Source of the DNA: CBDIDH01 sp965277595
GTDB taxonomy: Bacteria > Planctomycetota > Planctomycetia > Isosphaerales > Isosphaeraceae
Assembly: GCA_965277595.1 (NCBI GenBank)
Contig: CBDIDH010000002.1
Coordinates: 186,001 to 250,000, forward strand
Direction: 5' to 3'
DNA: 64,000 nucleotides
Under the pieces are notes generated by a model. It made no database searches. It saw only the letters and a list, made by a program, of their open reading frames with translations, and was not told the DNA's origin. Below, in pieces: positions 16,557 through 26,378 of the stretch. Each line of letters begins with the position of its first letter. Position 1 is the stretch's first letter. The position numbers and the translations under genes are program-made.

Positions 16557-19064
16557 TTATCGAACGATTGGCGATGGATCATAGCCGTCGAGGTTGATTC
16601 CGGCGAGAAGCGCCGATCGGCCGACGACGGTCACCGAACTCAAAGACATGGCAAGCGCCGCGATCATCGGGCCGTATTCACCAAAATAACCAGCCGCGGC
16701 CAGCGGAATGCCCAGCGCATTGTAAAGAAAAGCCCATAAGAGATTCTGCCGGATCGCCGTCAAGGTCGCGCGACCAAGCCGGAGCGCCCGGGGGATCGCC
16801 AGGAGATCGCCCGAGGCAATCACGACGTCGGCGGCGGCCTTGGCCAGATCGGTCCCCGTTCCCAGCGCGATTCCCACATCGGCGGCGGCCAGCGCGGGAG
16901 CGTCGTTGAGCCCGTCGCCGACCATCGCCACGCGGCCCCCGCGCTCGCGAAGCTCGGCCACTTTCGCGGCCTTGCCGTCGGGCAAGACCCCGGCGAAAAC
17001 GTGGTCGGAGGCAATCCCCAACTCCGAGGCAATGGCACGCGCCGTCTGCGGGTTGTCGCCCGTCACGAGATAAACCTCGGTGCCCGATCGGCCAAGCCTC
17101 AAGACTACCTCGCGAGCGTGAGGCTTGAGCGTATCGGCCAGGGCGACCGCTCCGATCGCGCTGCCACCGACGGCAACCCGAAGCACGGTCTTCGCTTCTC
17201 CTTCCCAGACGGTCGCGGCGTCAATCAGACGTTTCGGATCAATTCCGGCCTCTTTCAAAAAAGCGTCCGAACCGACAAGCACCCACTGACCGTCAACCTT
17301 CGCCTTCACGCCGGCGCCTCGGACGGCCTGGAAGTCGGTGACCTTTTGCGCCGGGTCTCGAACGCCGGTAAAGGCCCGCGCCATCGGATGTTCACTCGGC
17401 GATTCCGCCGCCGCGACAAGGGCCAGTAAAACGTTTCGGTCGGCGTCGCGCCCTGACGGAACAAAGACGTCGGTAATCGTCGGCCTCCCCTCGGTGACGG
17501 TCCCCGTCTTGTCGAGAATGATCGCCGTGAGCGTGTCCATGCGCTCGAAGGCCGAGGCGTCGCGGACGAGCAAACCGGCCCTCGCCCCGCGTCCCGTGGC
17601 GACGGCCACGGCCATCGGCGTGGCCAGGCCGAGCGCACAGGGACAGGCGATAATCAAAACGGCCGCCGCGTTCAAAACGCCCTCTTGCCAGCTAGAAATC
17701 AGGCCCCAGGCCAGAAGGGTCAGCAAGGCGATCACCAGCACGACAGGCACGAAGAACGACGAAACCCTGTCGGCCAGCTTCTGCACCCCGGCTTTTGACC
17801 CCTGCGCATCGCGGACCATCCGAACAATGCCTTCCAGGGCGCTCTCGCTGCCAAGGCGCTGCGCCTCGACCAGGATTGAGCCGTCGCCGTTGAGTGTTGC
17901 CCCGGCAACCCGATCGCCGACCGCCTTGTCAACCGGAATGGATTCGCCGGTCAACATCGATTCATCGACGGACGACTCGCCCTCGACGATAACTCCGTCC
18001 ACCGAAATCGTCTCGCCGGGCCTGACCCGGACACGCTCGCCTCGACGGACGTCGGCCAGGGGAACCTCGATCTCGTTGCCGTCTCGAACCACCCGGGCGG
18101 TCTTCGGGGCGAGATCCAGAAGCCTCTCGATTGCCGCCCCGGCCACTCCCTTGGAACGGACTTCCAGATATTTGCCGAGCGTGATCAGGGTCAGAATAAT
18201 CCCGGCGTCCATGAAGTAATGCGCCTGATGCGGATCGCCCGCGAGAAGCTGAAAAAGGCTGTAGCCGAAGGCGGTGGACGTTCCCAGGGCGATCAACGAA
18301 TCCATGTTGGTTGATCCCTGCTTCAGACGGTTCCAGGCTCCAATCAGGTACGGACTGCCCAGGTAGACCTGAAGCGCCGAGGCCAGCGGTAGCATGATCC
18401 AGCCGACCGGCGTTCGAAGACCCCAATCATGGACAGGTGCGTATCCGAGGACAATCAGAGGCAGAGTCAGTACGACCCCGGCCACCAGTCGATTCCGCCA
18501 GATCGCGACCTGTTCCGCGCGTTCCTTCCGAAGGGATTCAGCCCCCTCGCCCGTGGCCAGTTCGGCCCGTTTGACCGAATAGCCGGCCAAGGCGACCGCC
18601 TTGATGAGCGCGGGCTCGTTGACGAGTGACGGGTCAACGACGACGCTGGCCCGCTCGGTGGCGAGGTTGACGCGTGCTTCCGTCACGCCGGGAACCTTCG
18701 CCAGGGCACCTTCGACCCGGGCCACGCAACTGGCGCAGTGCATCCCGCCGACGGCCAGGTTCCATTCCTCGGACCTGGTCTTGGAGGCGGGCAGGGGGTT
18801 GAGACCGCCGATCGTCACGACCTGGGGCGTGGCTGGTTTCCGAGCGTCGGGAACGGTGTAACCGGCGGCCTCGACGGCCGTTTTGAGCCCCGAGAAATCG
18901 GCGCGGCCGGGTTCGACGGTCACCTCGGCGCGTCCTCTGGCCAGGTCGACCGAGGCCGATCGAACGCCCGGGACGTCTTCGAGAGCGCGTCGGACCGTGC
19001 CGACGCAATGGTCGCAGGTCATCCCGGAGACGGGGATCTCGACAACGTCGGTGCCTGTGGCCAT
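16557..19064 (-). CDS. copA: Copper-translocating P1B-type ATPase with two HMA domains
   Basis: The 835-residue protein has two N-terminal metal-binding HMA domains (GMTCDHC with C17/C20, and GGMHCASC with C110/C113). Eight membrane helices include the CPC motif in CPCALGLATP. The catalytic parts are MLTGESIPV, DKTGTVTEG (phosphorylated Asp), SEHPMA and GDGLNDAPAL. The last helices contain NLLWAFLYNALGIPLAAAG and MSLSSVTVV, the copper-type signatures NxxxxxxYN and MSxSS. It exports Cu+ from the cytoplasm. No CopZ, CueR or CsoR gene is adjacent, so regulation is not visible here. Silver may also be a substrate. Confidence 0.93.
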   Translation of the reverse strand: MATGTDVVEIPVSGMTCDHCVGTVRRALEDVPGVRSASVDLARGRAEVTVEPGRADFSGLKTAVEAAGYTVPDARKPATPQVVTIGGLNPLPASKTRSEEWNLAVGGMHCASCVARVEGALAKVPGVTEARVNLATERASVVVDPSLVNEPALIKAVALAGYSVKRAELATGEGAESLRKERAEQVAIWRNRLVAGVVLTLPLIVLGYAPVHDWGLRTPVGWIMLPLASALQVYLGSPYLIGAWNRLKQGSTNMDSLIALGTSTAFGYSLFQLLAGDPHQAHYFMDAGIILTLITLGKYLEVRSKGVAGAAIERLLDLAPKTARVVRDGNEIEVPLADVRRGERVRVRPGETISVDGVIVEGESSVDESMLTGESIPVDKAVGDRVAGATLNGDGSILVEAQRLGSESALEGIVRMVRDAQGSKAGVQKLADRVSSFFVPVVLVIALLTLLAWGLISSWQEGVLNAAAVLIIACPCALGLATPMAVAVATGRGARAGLLVRDASAFERMDTLTAIILDKTGTVTEGRPTITDVFVPSGRDADRNVLLALVAAAESPSEHPMARAFTGVRDPAQKVTDFQAVRGAGVKAKVDGQWVLVGSDAFLKEAGIDPKRLIDAATVWEGEAKTVLRVAVGGSAIGAVALADTLKPHAREVVLRLGRSGTEVYLVTGDNPQTARAIASELGIASDHVFAGVLPDGKAAKVAELRERGGRVAMVGDGLNDAPALAAADVGIALGTGTDLAKAAADVVIASGDLLAIPRALRLGRATLTAIRQNLLWAFLYNALGIPLAAAGYFGEYGPMIAALAMSLSSVTVVGRSALLAGINLDGYDPSPIVR

Positions 19065-19378
19065 CGCGGGGACGTCCTCTTGGTTGGTCTCGATGCAGAG
19101 AATCGAAGCGCGTCACTCCTCGTATTGTTCCTAGCCTGGCGGCCGTGACAAGGGGGAGGAGATCATTAAAGCAGGGGCCAGGTCCCAATCGTCGATGACC
19201 GGGAACCCAAAATTTCCGGCTTGTCGGTCCTCGGTCCTCGGTCCTCGGACATTGGCCATCAAGGAAAACGAGGCGGCTTGTTTGGGCCTCTTGCAGGGAG
19301 TATCCTGCTGATCGCGTCGGCCATAAATGCGGGGATCGAGCCGACCGGAAGACAAGACACACGAAGGGCCGGGGCGTC
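19065..19378. other. Divergent intergenic region with a short tandem repeat
   Basis: The 314 bases between the copper ATPase and the Asp-box protein hold no gene. A heptamer tandem repeat (listed separately) sits in the middle. No clear promoter stands out, although both flanking genes must start here. Confidence 0.5.
19224..19249. repeat. Heptamer TCGGTCC tandem repeat
   Basis: TCGGTCC is repeated three times head to tail and then partly a fourth time (19224-19249). The same words, GACCGAGGA and TCCTCGGTC, return in other intergenic regions of this window near 44268-44316, 55855-55880 and 60570, so they may belong to a dispersed repeat family. Confidence 0.65.
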
Positions 19379-20482
19379 ATGATTCTGATCGGGACCGACG
19401 AGGGAATTTATCGGTGGATCGAAGGGGCCGGCTGGCCGGTCTTTCACGCCCTGCAAGGCCGATCGATCGTTGCCCTGGCGTCGCCCGGTCTGGGCGTCAC
19501 CGCCGCGGCCGACCGAGCGGGCGAGGTTCTTGAAAGTACCAATAACGGAATGACCTGGCGAACCTTGCCGCTTCCCGCCGGAGCGGGCAAGCCGTCGGCC
19601 ATCGCCTTTGACGGCTCGCCTCCCACGCTCGTCACGGCGGTCAAGCCGCTGAACGTCTATCGACGTCTGGTCGGATCACCAGTGCCGAAGGCGCGTCGTC
19701 CCTTGCCGGCCTCGGCCGGTCTGGCCCCGAGGCTGGCGCATCAGGCCCGAGAGCTTGCGAGCAAAGGTTCAACGCTGGTCATCCCGGGGCGAAAACCTTT
19801 AAAACCCGGTGCCGAGGCTGTTCGTCTCGCCGGCTGGACTCCATCGACGGCGCCGCATGCTCCCTGGTCGTCGACGACCCCGGAAATCCGCCTCCTGACC
19901 TGTATCCCCGGCGGTTGGCTCGCGGCGGTGACCGGCTCGGGTCTCTGGAAGAGTCTCGACCAGGGGCGAACCTGGAATCAGTGCAACGGTCTGCCCGCCG
20001 AGGTCTTCGCCGTCCGCGTCGTCGCCGACCGACCGGGGCACCTCTGGGCGGCGACCGGCGACGGCCTCCAGTTCAGTGTCGACTCGGGTCTGACATGGGA
20101 GGACCGAAGCACCGGCCTCGAAAATACGCGACACGTCAGCGCTGTCGAGGTCAAGCCCGGCTCGCCCGACACCTTGCTCGCCGCCGCCGCTCCCGCCACT
20201 GGGTTCGTCGCGGGGGCCGCGGCGCCGAAACAGGGGTTCAACTTCGGGCTTTTCGAGAGCAAGAACGGCGGCAAATCATGGTCGCGGATCGTCGCCAAGA
20301 CCTTTCCTGATTCCCTCGAATACGACACGATCCGCGACATCCGCTATGATCCCGCCGCGCCCGAGAACGTCATCGTCGCGCTGGCCTCGGGCGAACTCTG
20401 GGTCACGCGCAACGGCGGTGCCTACTGGGGTCCGCTCGCCCGCCAGATCAAGGCGGCGCGGGTCCTCTGCGCGGTTCAATAA
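19379..20482 (+). CDS. BNR/Asp-box beta-propeller protein
   Basis: The 367-residue protein has no obvious signal peptide. At least five Asp-box turns can be seen: STNNGMTW, SLDQGRTW, SVDSGLTW, SKNGGKSW and TRNGGAYW. These occur at blade tips in sialidase-like and VPS10/photosystem-assembly-like propellers. Sialidase catalytic residues (the Arg triad) are not evident. It is probably a structural or ligand-binding propeller. It is divergent from the copper ATPase and followed by a bacterioferritin-like gene after 77 bases; a shared role in metal handling is possible but not shown. Confidence 0.75.
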   Translation: MILIGTDEGIYRWIEGAGWPVFHALQGRSIVALASPGLGVTAAADRAGEVLESTNNGMTWRTLPLPAGAGKPSAIAFDGSPPTLVTAVKPLNVYRRLVGSPVPKARRPLPASAGLAPRLAHQARELASKGSTLVIPGRKPLKPGAEAVRLAGWTPSTAPHAPWSSTTPEIRLLTCIPGGWLAAVTGSGLWKSLDQGRTWNQCNGLPAEVFAVRVVADRPGHLWAATGDGLQFSVDSGLTWEDRSTGLENTRHVSAVEVKPGSPDTLLAAAAPATGFVAGAAAPKQGFNFGLFESKNGGKSWSRIVAKTFPDSLEYDTIRDIRYDPAAPENVIVALASGELWVTRNGGAYWGPLARQIKAARVLCAVQ

Positions 20483-20559
20483 GCCGGCCTTGGCATCGCG
20501 TGTGCTGCAAATTTCCGCTTCACAATCGCACTGAACGAGGAACCCGAGGATTATTGACG

Positions 20560-21030
20560 ATGGCCGACAAGGCGACGGAAACGACCACGATCACCCGCGA
20601 ACAACTCATCGCCAACCTGAATGAAGACCTGGCGCGCGAATATCAGGCCATCATCGCCTATGTCGTTTACTCGCAGGTGCTCAAGGGCGCTCAGTACATG
20701 AGCATCGCCGGAGAGCTTGAGGTTCACGCCGGTGAAGAGCTTCAGCACGCGATCACCATTGCCAAGCAGATTGACTACCTCGGCGGTGATCCGACCGTGA
20801 CCCCGAAGCTTGTCAAGACCTCCGAAAAGGCCGAGGACATGCTTCGGTTTGACCTCGACAACGAGAGTGAGACGATCCGCAACTACCGCGAACGGATCAA
20901 GCAGTGCGAGGCTCTCGGCGAATATGCCGTCGGCGAGCACATCCGCGAGATCCTTATTCAGGAGCAGGAACACCTTTCCGACCTCGCCACGGCGCTCGGC
21001 GAAGACGTTCCCGACGTCAGCAAGACCTGA
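20560..21030 (+). CDS. Bacterioferritin-like ferritin-fold protein
   Basis: The 156-residue protein starts at ATG 20560, with GAGG upstream. It is a four-helix ferritin-like protein: LNEDLAREYQAIIAYVVYSQ (helix A with a ligand Glu), ELEVHAGEELQHA (helix B with ExxH), an acidic helix C, and ILIQEQEHLSDLATAL (helix D with ExxH). All di-iron ligands expected for the bacterioferritin family are present. A haem-binding Met at the usual place cannot be confirmed (IAGELEVHA is preceded by QYMS). It should oxidise and store iron. It ends 24 bases from the convergent kinase gene. Confidence 0.85.
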   Translation: MADKATETTTITREQLIANLNEDLAREYQAIIAYVVYSQVLKGAQYMSIAGELEVHAGEELQHAITIAKQIDYLGGDPTVTPKLVKTSEKAEDMLRFDLDNESETIRNYRERIKQCEALGEYAVGEHIREILIQEQEHLSDLATALGEDVPDVSKT

Positions 21031-21054
21031 CCCAAAAGGTTCACCAGCCGTCGC

Positions 21055-24000
21055 TCAGGATCGGCCCCGCGGTGTCTTCGATTTCGCCATCGCGGCGGCC
21101 GAAACGGGCCTTGATCGTTCCAGCGCGGTCCGAAAGCCGGGCAACGCATGAAGCGGCTTCAGATCGGGGTCGGCCGCGGCCTCGGACGCGGGAAACCCGG
21201 CATCGAGCGCGCGATTGAGCAGACTCAGGGCACGCGGCGCAAGTCGCGTCTCTCCGGCCGTCTCAACAAGCAGAGCGAGGGCACAGGCGGCGTTGTAAAG
21301 CCTGTGAGGCGTGGGGACGTGGATCAGGCGTTCGGCGTCGTCGCTCGCGGAGAGGTCGCCCAGACGCGCGCGGAGCAGGGCACGGACCTGGAGGGCGTCG
21401 AAAAAGTCGGGGTCAACCGCGAGCGCCGCGTCGGCCTCGCCCAGCGCCTCGCGCGGCGACGACCGCCGTGTCAAAAGGGCCAGGCCGTAATGAGCCCGAG
21501 GGTTCCTCGGCTGGATCAGGATCGCCCGGCGAAGATCGCGTTCGGCGCCGGCGGGATCGGTTCCGATCCGAAAAATCCCGCGCGCGGTCAAGAGGATCGA
21601 GTCGTCGGGACGCTCGCCGAGGAGCCTGTTGAATTGAGCCTCGGCCTCGTCGGTCCGGCCAAGGCGAGCCTTGACCTCGGCCCAGACCGCCAGCAAGGCC
21701 GAGTCCTTGCGGCCGAGAGCCCAGGCGCGGCCGAGAGCGTCTTCGGCCTTCACGAGGTCATTTAACTCCAGGTTAACAAGGCCGAGATTCACCCAACCTT
21801 CCGCGAACCTTGGATTCGCTTCCAGGGCTCGATCATACGACGATCGGGCCTCCTGGAGCCGACCCGACCGGGCCAGGGCCAGGCCACGGTTCAAGTGAGG
21901 CCATGCGAAGCGCGGTTCAAGCGCGACGCAGGCGGCGAAATCTCCGGCGGCGTCGAGGTAACGCCCCTGTTCAAAGTGGCAATGCCCGAGCGCGAACCAG
22001 CCCCAGAAGCCGCGCGGATCGAGATCGATCGCGCGTTGCAAGGCCGGTTCCGCCCCGGCGACGTCGCCCTGTGCCAGCAGTGCCGAGCCGAGAAGCGTGA
22101 AGTCGCGCCCGGTTGTCGGCACGGCGGAAGCCTCGCGGCGGCGGTCTTCCTTCGCGAGATCGGCGCGGCCGGTGGCCAGGTGATACCGGGCGAGGTCGCC
22201 AAAGAGCGCGGCCGGCGGCGAGGGATCAATGCGCTCAGCGCGATCCAGCCATCGAATCGCCCAGTCGAGGGCTTCCTTGCGGCGATTTTCCAGGCCGGCG
22301 CGGTCGGCGAGATGGACACGGGCTCGGGCCGCCAGAAGGATCAATTCCGCGGCCTGGTCGCTGACCTCGTCACGTTCATGAACCGTGAGGCGGCGGACCC
22401 AGGAATCAGGCCGCCAGTCGCCTTCGGGAGCAATCTGAAGCTGGTCGATGGCCCGAAGGGCTCGATCGAGGCCGCGGTTCAGGTGTTCGGTCGGGCCGCC
22501 GCCAAGGTTCAGGAGGAACCGGCATTCGGTCAGGTCGTCGCGAAAGACCTGGAGCTTGAGGCGAGTTGAAAGGTTCTGCATGTTGCCGTGGAGGATGCCG
22601 ATCAGGCCGCCCAGAGCGACGATGAGGACGGCCGCGAACCCGGCGACCGAGGTTGTCCCGCAGAGTCGAGGATTGCGGCGAGCCCACTTCGCCAGGCGTT
22701 CGCGCGGGCTGGGCTCAGTTGCGTGGCGGAGCGGGAGGTCGTCGAGAAATCGATTGAGATCGTCGGCGAGGTCGCGGGCGCGTGCGTATCGGCGGTTCGG
22801 ATCGACGTCGAGACACTTTTGGACGATCGCGTCGAGGCTCCAGGAAACGGCCGGGTTGATCTTGCGCGGCGATGGGGCCTTGCGGCGCTGTTCGGCGAGA
22901 AACCGGATCGATTCGAGGAGCGAAATCTTGGGAGGCGGCTCGGCGAAGGCATGCTCGCCCGCAAGCATCTCAAAGAGGATCAAGCCCAGCGAGTAGACGT
23001 CCGATCGCTCGTCGACGGCCTCGGCCCGGGTCTTGCCGCGCGGGTCGAAGGCGTCGAGATGCTCGGGCGACATATAAGGCAGGGTGCCGCCGAGCATCGC
23101 CCGTTCGCCCTCGGCGGTGTCGGTCGAGGTGGTCGAGGTGGAGAGGTTGAAATCGAGAAGCATCGGCGTGCCGTCGCCCGCGATCAGGATGTTCGAGGGC
23201 TTGAGGTCGCGGTGCAAAAGGCCGCGCGAGTGCGCGTGTTCCAGCCCCTCGGCAAGTCGAGCGATCACCCAGGCGGCGGCCTGCGTCGTGTTCGCCTTGC
23301 GGAGGAACTGCCTGGCAGGCTGGTCGAAGTCGAGTCCATCCCATGCCGACCCGTCGCCTTCTTCCGTGTGGACCCGAAGGCCCGCGAGGCGGTCCCACAA
23401 CCCTTGAAGCCGCGACAGTGAACCGTGGCCGAACCTTCGACTGGTCCCAAGGGGATTGGCATCGTCCGGCCGCGAGAACTTCAGGCTCGGGCGCATCCCT
23501 CCGGCGTTGAATTCCGAGAGGGTTCGCCCCGACCCGAACCGCGATCCGGCCGCGACCGGACCCCGGCCCACGGCGGCCGCGGAGTTCTGAATACGCTGGC
23601 TCACCTCGTCGAGCGCCTTGACGAGGCTCCGGCGTTCCGGCCCGTCGGACACCCGCGCTCCGGCTTCTTCGAGGACCTGCGCGAGGTTCGCCCCGCCGAG
23701 ATACGGCATGCAAAGGAGCCTGAGGCCCGATTCGGGATCGTCGTGAACGGAATGGATCGGGACGATATGGGTATGCTGGAGCCTGGCGAGCATCTGCGGC
23801 TCTTCGCCTTCGGCCCGCGACACCTTGAGCGCCACGGGGCGGTCGCCCAGCTCGATCTGTTCGGCGAGATAGACGCGAGCGAAGGCCCCGCGCCCCAGCT
23901 CGCTGATGAGCCGAAAGCCGCCGATCAGATCACCCGGCTTCGGCGGTGGCGTCGTCGCCGCGACGGGCTCGCGAGGAAAGGGCTGGGGATGGGGCTGGGA

Positions 24001-24303
24001 CGTCGTTGCTTTCGTGCGATTCCCAAGGGGAATGGGCTGAGTGACTTCGGGACCGAAGAGGCTGTCGTCGACCCTTTCGGGCTCGCCCTCGAACCGAAAT
24101 CCCTGGTAGAGCGCGACGGGATTGTCAGGCTTTTGAGGTTGCGAACGGGGCGGCTCCATGCCTCGGCCTCCGACCCGTGACGACCCGACCGGGGCGGTGG
24201 CAACCCGTGAGTCGTCGAGCGGATCGGCGGCTTCCTCAAGGTGCCACTCGCCGAGGACCCGTCGGGTCGCGTTATCTAGTGTCGCGGTCAGAGGTTGAGT
24301 CAT
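21055..24303 (-). CDS. Ser/Thr protein kinase with TPR array, DFN motif
   Basis: The 1082-residue protein starts at ATG 24303, with a possible GTG one codon earlier. The kinase domain begins near residue 150 with FRLISELGRGAFARVYLAE, then VALKVS, HTHIVPIHS, HRDLKPSNIL, LLDFNLS and YMSPEH. DFG is DFN here. About 130 extra residues are inserted between the hinge (MPYLGG) and helix E (GLEHAH). A membrane helix (VAGFAAVLIVALGGLIGIL) follows, and then about 450 residues of tetratricopeptide repeats, which should lie outside the cytoplasm. It is a PknB-like membrane kinase sensing through TPRs. The partner is unknown. Confidence 0.88.
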   Translation of the reverse strand: MTQPLTATLDNATRRVLGEWHLEEAADPLDDSRVATAPVGSSRVGGRGMEPPRSQPQKPDNPVALYQGFRFEGEPERVDDSLFGPEVTQPIPLGNRTKATTSQPHPQPFPREPVAATTPPPKPGDLIGGFRLISELGRGAFARVYLAEQIELGDRPVALKVSRAEGEEPQMLARLQHTHIVPIHSVHDDPESGLRLLCMPYLGGANLAQVLEEAGARVSDGPERRSLVKALDEVSQRIQNSAAAVGRGPVAAGSRFGSGRTLSEFNAGGMRPSLKFSRPDDANPLGTSRRFGHGSLSRLQGLWDRLAGLRVHTEEGDGSAWDGLDFDQPARQFLRKANTTQAAAWVIARLAEGLEHAHSRGLLHRDLKPSNILIAGDGTPMLLDFNLSTSTTSTDTAEGERAMLGGTLPYMSPEHLDAFDPRGKTRAEAVDERSDVYSLGLILFEMLAGEHAFAEPPPKISLLESIRFLAEQRRKAPSPRKINPAVSWSLDAIVQKCLDVDPNRRYARARDLADDLNRFLDDLPLRHATEPSPRERLAKWARRNPRLCGTTSVAGFAAVLIVALGGLIGILHGNMQNLSTRLKLQVFRDDLTECRFLLNLGGGPTEHLNRGLDRALRAIDQLQIAPEGDWRPDSWVRRLTVHERDEVSDQAAELILLAARARVHLADRAGLENRRKEALDWAIRWLDRAERIDPSPPAALFGDLARYHLATGRADLAKEDRRREASAVPTTGRDFTLLGSALLAQGDVAGAEPALQRAIDLDPRGFWGWFALGHCHFEQGRYLDAAGDFAACVALEPRFAWPHLNRGLALARSGRLQEARSSYDRALEANPRFAEGWVNLGLVNLELNDLVKAEDALGRAWALGRKDSALLAVWAEVKARLGRTDEAEAQFNRLLGERPDDSILLTARGIFRIGTDPAGAERDLRRAILIQPRNPRAHYGLALLTRRSSPREALGEADAALAVDPDFFDALQVRALLRARLGDLSASDDAERLIHVPTPHRLYNAACALALLVETAGETRLAPRALSLLNRALDAGFPASEAAADPDLKPLHALPGFRTALERSRPVSAAAMAKSKTPRGRS

Positions 24304-24605
24304 CACGTCCCCTTTCCGAATTGTGGCCGCTTCGAGGTCGAGGGCCTGCGCTCAAGCCCGCGACCCGAGGGTGAACCCTGGAAGCGCCACAAACCTCGAC
24401 CGAGATCATGGTCGAGCGCGGATGAAGGCCAAACAACGCCCCCTATCAGGCAAATTAGGCCGCGCCGACGGCCCTGTCCAGAAGACTCGCGGGAGGGGGG
24501 AAAGTCCGAAGTTCTCGTGAGTCGTGTCGATCGGGCGAATGTGAACTAGAGTTTCAGGGGTTGCGATCGCGAGGCAGGGCGAGGAAGAAACGGGAGTGCC
24601 GACCG
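24304..24605. other. Divergent intergenic region, kinase and HD-GYP genes
   Basis: The 302 bases between two divergent signalling genes contain no gene. I see no hairpin or clear promoter boxes; the promoters of both genes are expected here. Confidence 0.4.
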
Positions 24606-26204
24606 ATGCAGGGATCGAACGCAAAGAGCGCATCCAGGGAGAGGTCTGGGGCCGAACCAACCGCGGCGGTTGGCTCCATCAGTCTCGACGCCCTCGCGGA
24701 ACGCCTCTCGGCTGGATTTTCCGCGCCCGTCGCGGTTCTCGAACCTCACCTGGGCACCTGTCTGGCCTCGGCGGGAGCCCCCGCGACCGCCTTTCCCACG
24801 CCCGGCCAGGGATTGACCGCCGCGGTCTCGACGTATGGCCGGGCGGTTGTCTGGCGTGGCGACGGTCCCGCCTCGGGCGTTGACTGGTTGATCGTCCCCG
24901 TGCCCGCGAAGCCGAACCCGCTGATCGCCCTGGCCGGATTCGCGGCGACCTCCGACGCGGCAACGGCCCCGACCTCCCTTCGCTGGGGTCCGCGTTGTCC
25001 CGAGCCGGCGCTCAAGGCGTGGGGCCAGTCCGTTGCCGACGATCTTGCCGCGACCGGTGCCGACCTGTCGTCCTCGGCGCTCTCGCCGCGATCGACGGTG
25101 CCTGGCGGTGAGCCCCGGCTTCAGTCCGACGGCAATGAGCGGCTGATCGTCGCGCGACTGATCCGGCGGCTTCGGATCTCCGATCCTCCCGAACGGTTCC
25201 AGCAGATGGCGGCCAATGCCCTCCGCGCGGCGCTGGGGGCTCAGGCGGTCGGCTGGGTCCCTTGCCATCACGCCGAGCCGGTCGTCGCCGTCGGCGAGGT
25301 GGGCCGGCTCAAGGGGGACGGCTACCGCACCTTGCTGCCGGGTCCTCATCACAAAGAGCCGACCTCCGTGAATAACGAGCCTTGCCGGGAGATTGATCCC
25401 GACCTGAAACGCTCGGTTGCCGCCTCCGCCGATTCGCAAGGGGCCATCGGCTGGCTCGTCGCCCTGAACACCGTCAACGATCGCCCGTTCACGTCCGCCG
25501 ACGCCGACCTGCTTCAGCCGGTCGCCGCCATGATCGCCTCGCAACAGGTCAACGCCCGGGTTTATTCCGACCTCAAGGAGTTGCTTTTTGGAGTCATCCG
25601 CGCCCTGACCTCGGCGATCGACGCCAAGGACCCCTATACGTCGGGGCATTCCGAGCGCGTGGCGAGGATCGCGGTCCGGCTCGCCGAGGAACTGGGGATG
25701 TCACCCATTCAGCGCGGCGATCTATACCTGACGGGCTTGCTGCACGACGTCGGCAAGATCGGGGTCGACGATGCCGTTTTGAAGAAGCCGGGACCGCTCA
25801 CGCCCGAGGAATATCGCCAGATTCAGGCGCACGTCGAGATCGGCGTTCATATTCTCTCCGATCTCAAGAAGCTCAATCACCTCTTGCCCGGGGTTCGCCA
25901 CCACCACGAAAGCCTCGACGGCACGGGCTATCCGTGTGGCCTGGCCGGCGACGCGATTCCCTGGGAAGCCCGTATCCTCGCCGTGGCCGACTCGTTCGAC
26001 GCCATGTCGAGCACCCGTCCTTACCGGCGCCGGCTCTCCCCGGCTCAGATCGATGAGATTCTCCGCAAGGGCTCGGGCCTTCAGTGGGACCCGAAGGTGA
26101 TTGATGCCCTCTTCGCCTGTCGAGGGGATCTCGAAGCAATTCGCCAGAAAGGGCTCGGCGATAGCTTGCAACTGGCCGTGAGCGACATGCTCGGCCGGGC
26201 CTGA
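24606..26204 (+). CDS. HD-GYP domain phosphodiesterase with GAF-like sensor
   Basis: The 532-residue protein starts at ATG 24606. The first 330 residues include a GAF-like region (RFQQMAANALRAALGAQAVG to VNDRPFTSADADLLQPVAAM). The C-terminal HD-GYP domain has IDAKDPYTSGHSERVA, LLHDVGKIGVDD, HHHESLDGTGYP and ILAVADSFDAMSSTRPY, with all metal-binding His/Asp residues and the GYP loop. It should hydrolyse cyclic di-GMP (or a related cyclic dinucleotide), with activity set by the N-terminal part. It is divergent from a Ser/Thr kinase and ends at a perfect terminator. No diguanylate cyclase is nearby. Confidence 0.88.
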   Translation: MQGSNAKSASRERSGAEPTAAVGSISLDALAERLSAGFSAPVAVLEPHLGTCLASAGAPATAFPTPGQGLTAAVSTYGRAVVWRGDGPASGVDWLIVPVPAKPNPLIALAGFAATSDAATAPTSLRWGPRCPEPALKAWGQSVADDLAATGADLSSSALSPRSTVPGGEPRLQSDGNERLIVARLIRRLRISDPPERFQQMAANALRAALGAQAVGWVPCHHAEPVVAVGEVGRLKGDGYRTLLPGPHHKEPTSVNNEPCREIDPDLKRSVAASADSQGAIGWLVALNTVNDRPFTSADADLLQPVAAMIASQQVNARVYSDLKELLFGVIRALTSAIDAKDPYTSGHSERVARIAVRLAEELGMSPIQRGDLYLTGLLHDVGKIGVDDAVLKKPGPLTPEEYRQIQAHVEIGVHILSDLKKLNHLLPGVRHHHESLDGTGYPCGLAGDAIPWEARILAVADSFDAMSSTRPYRRRLSPAQIDEILRKGSGLQWDPKVIDALFACRGDLEAIRQKGLGDSLQLAVSDMLGRA

Positions 26205-26248
26205 AAGGCGTGTCGGTTTATTCCAGATGGGTCGTTACGGAGAGAGCC

Positions 26249-26279
26249 AAACGAAGCCGCGGAGCGTTGGCTTCGTTTT
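26249..26279 (+). terminator. Rho-independent terminator after the HD-GYP gene
   Basis: AAACGAAGCC (26249-26258) pairs perfectly with GGCTTCGTTT (26269-26278) over a 10-base loop, and the 3' arm itself ends in a T-tract. Confidence 0.85.
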
Positions 26280-26378
26280 AGAGATTTCGAACCCTGTCGG
26301 GCGGCCTTCGGCGGTGTTATCCTCGGAACGTACGCCGGCCTTTGCCGGAGTTTCGATTCCGACCCTGGAGAACCGACG

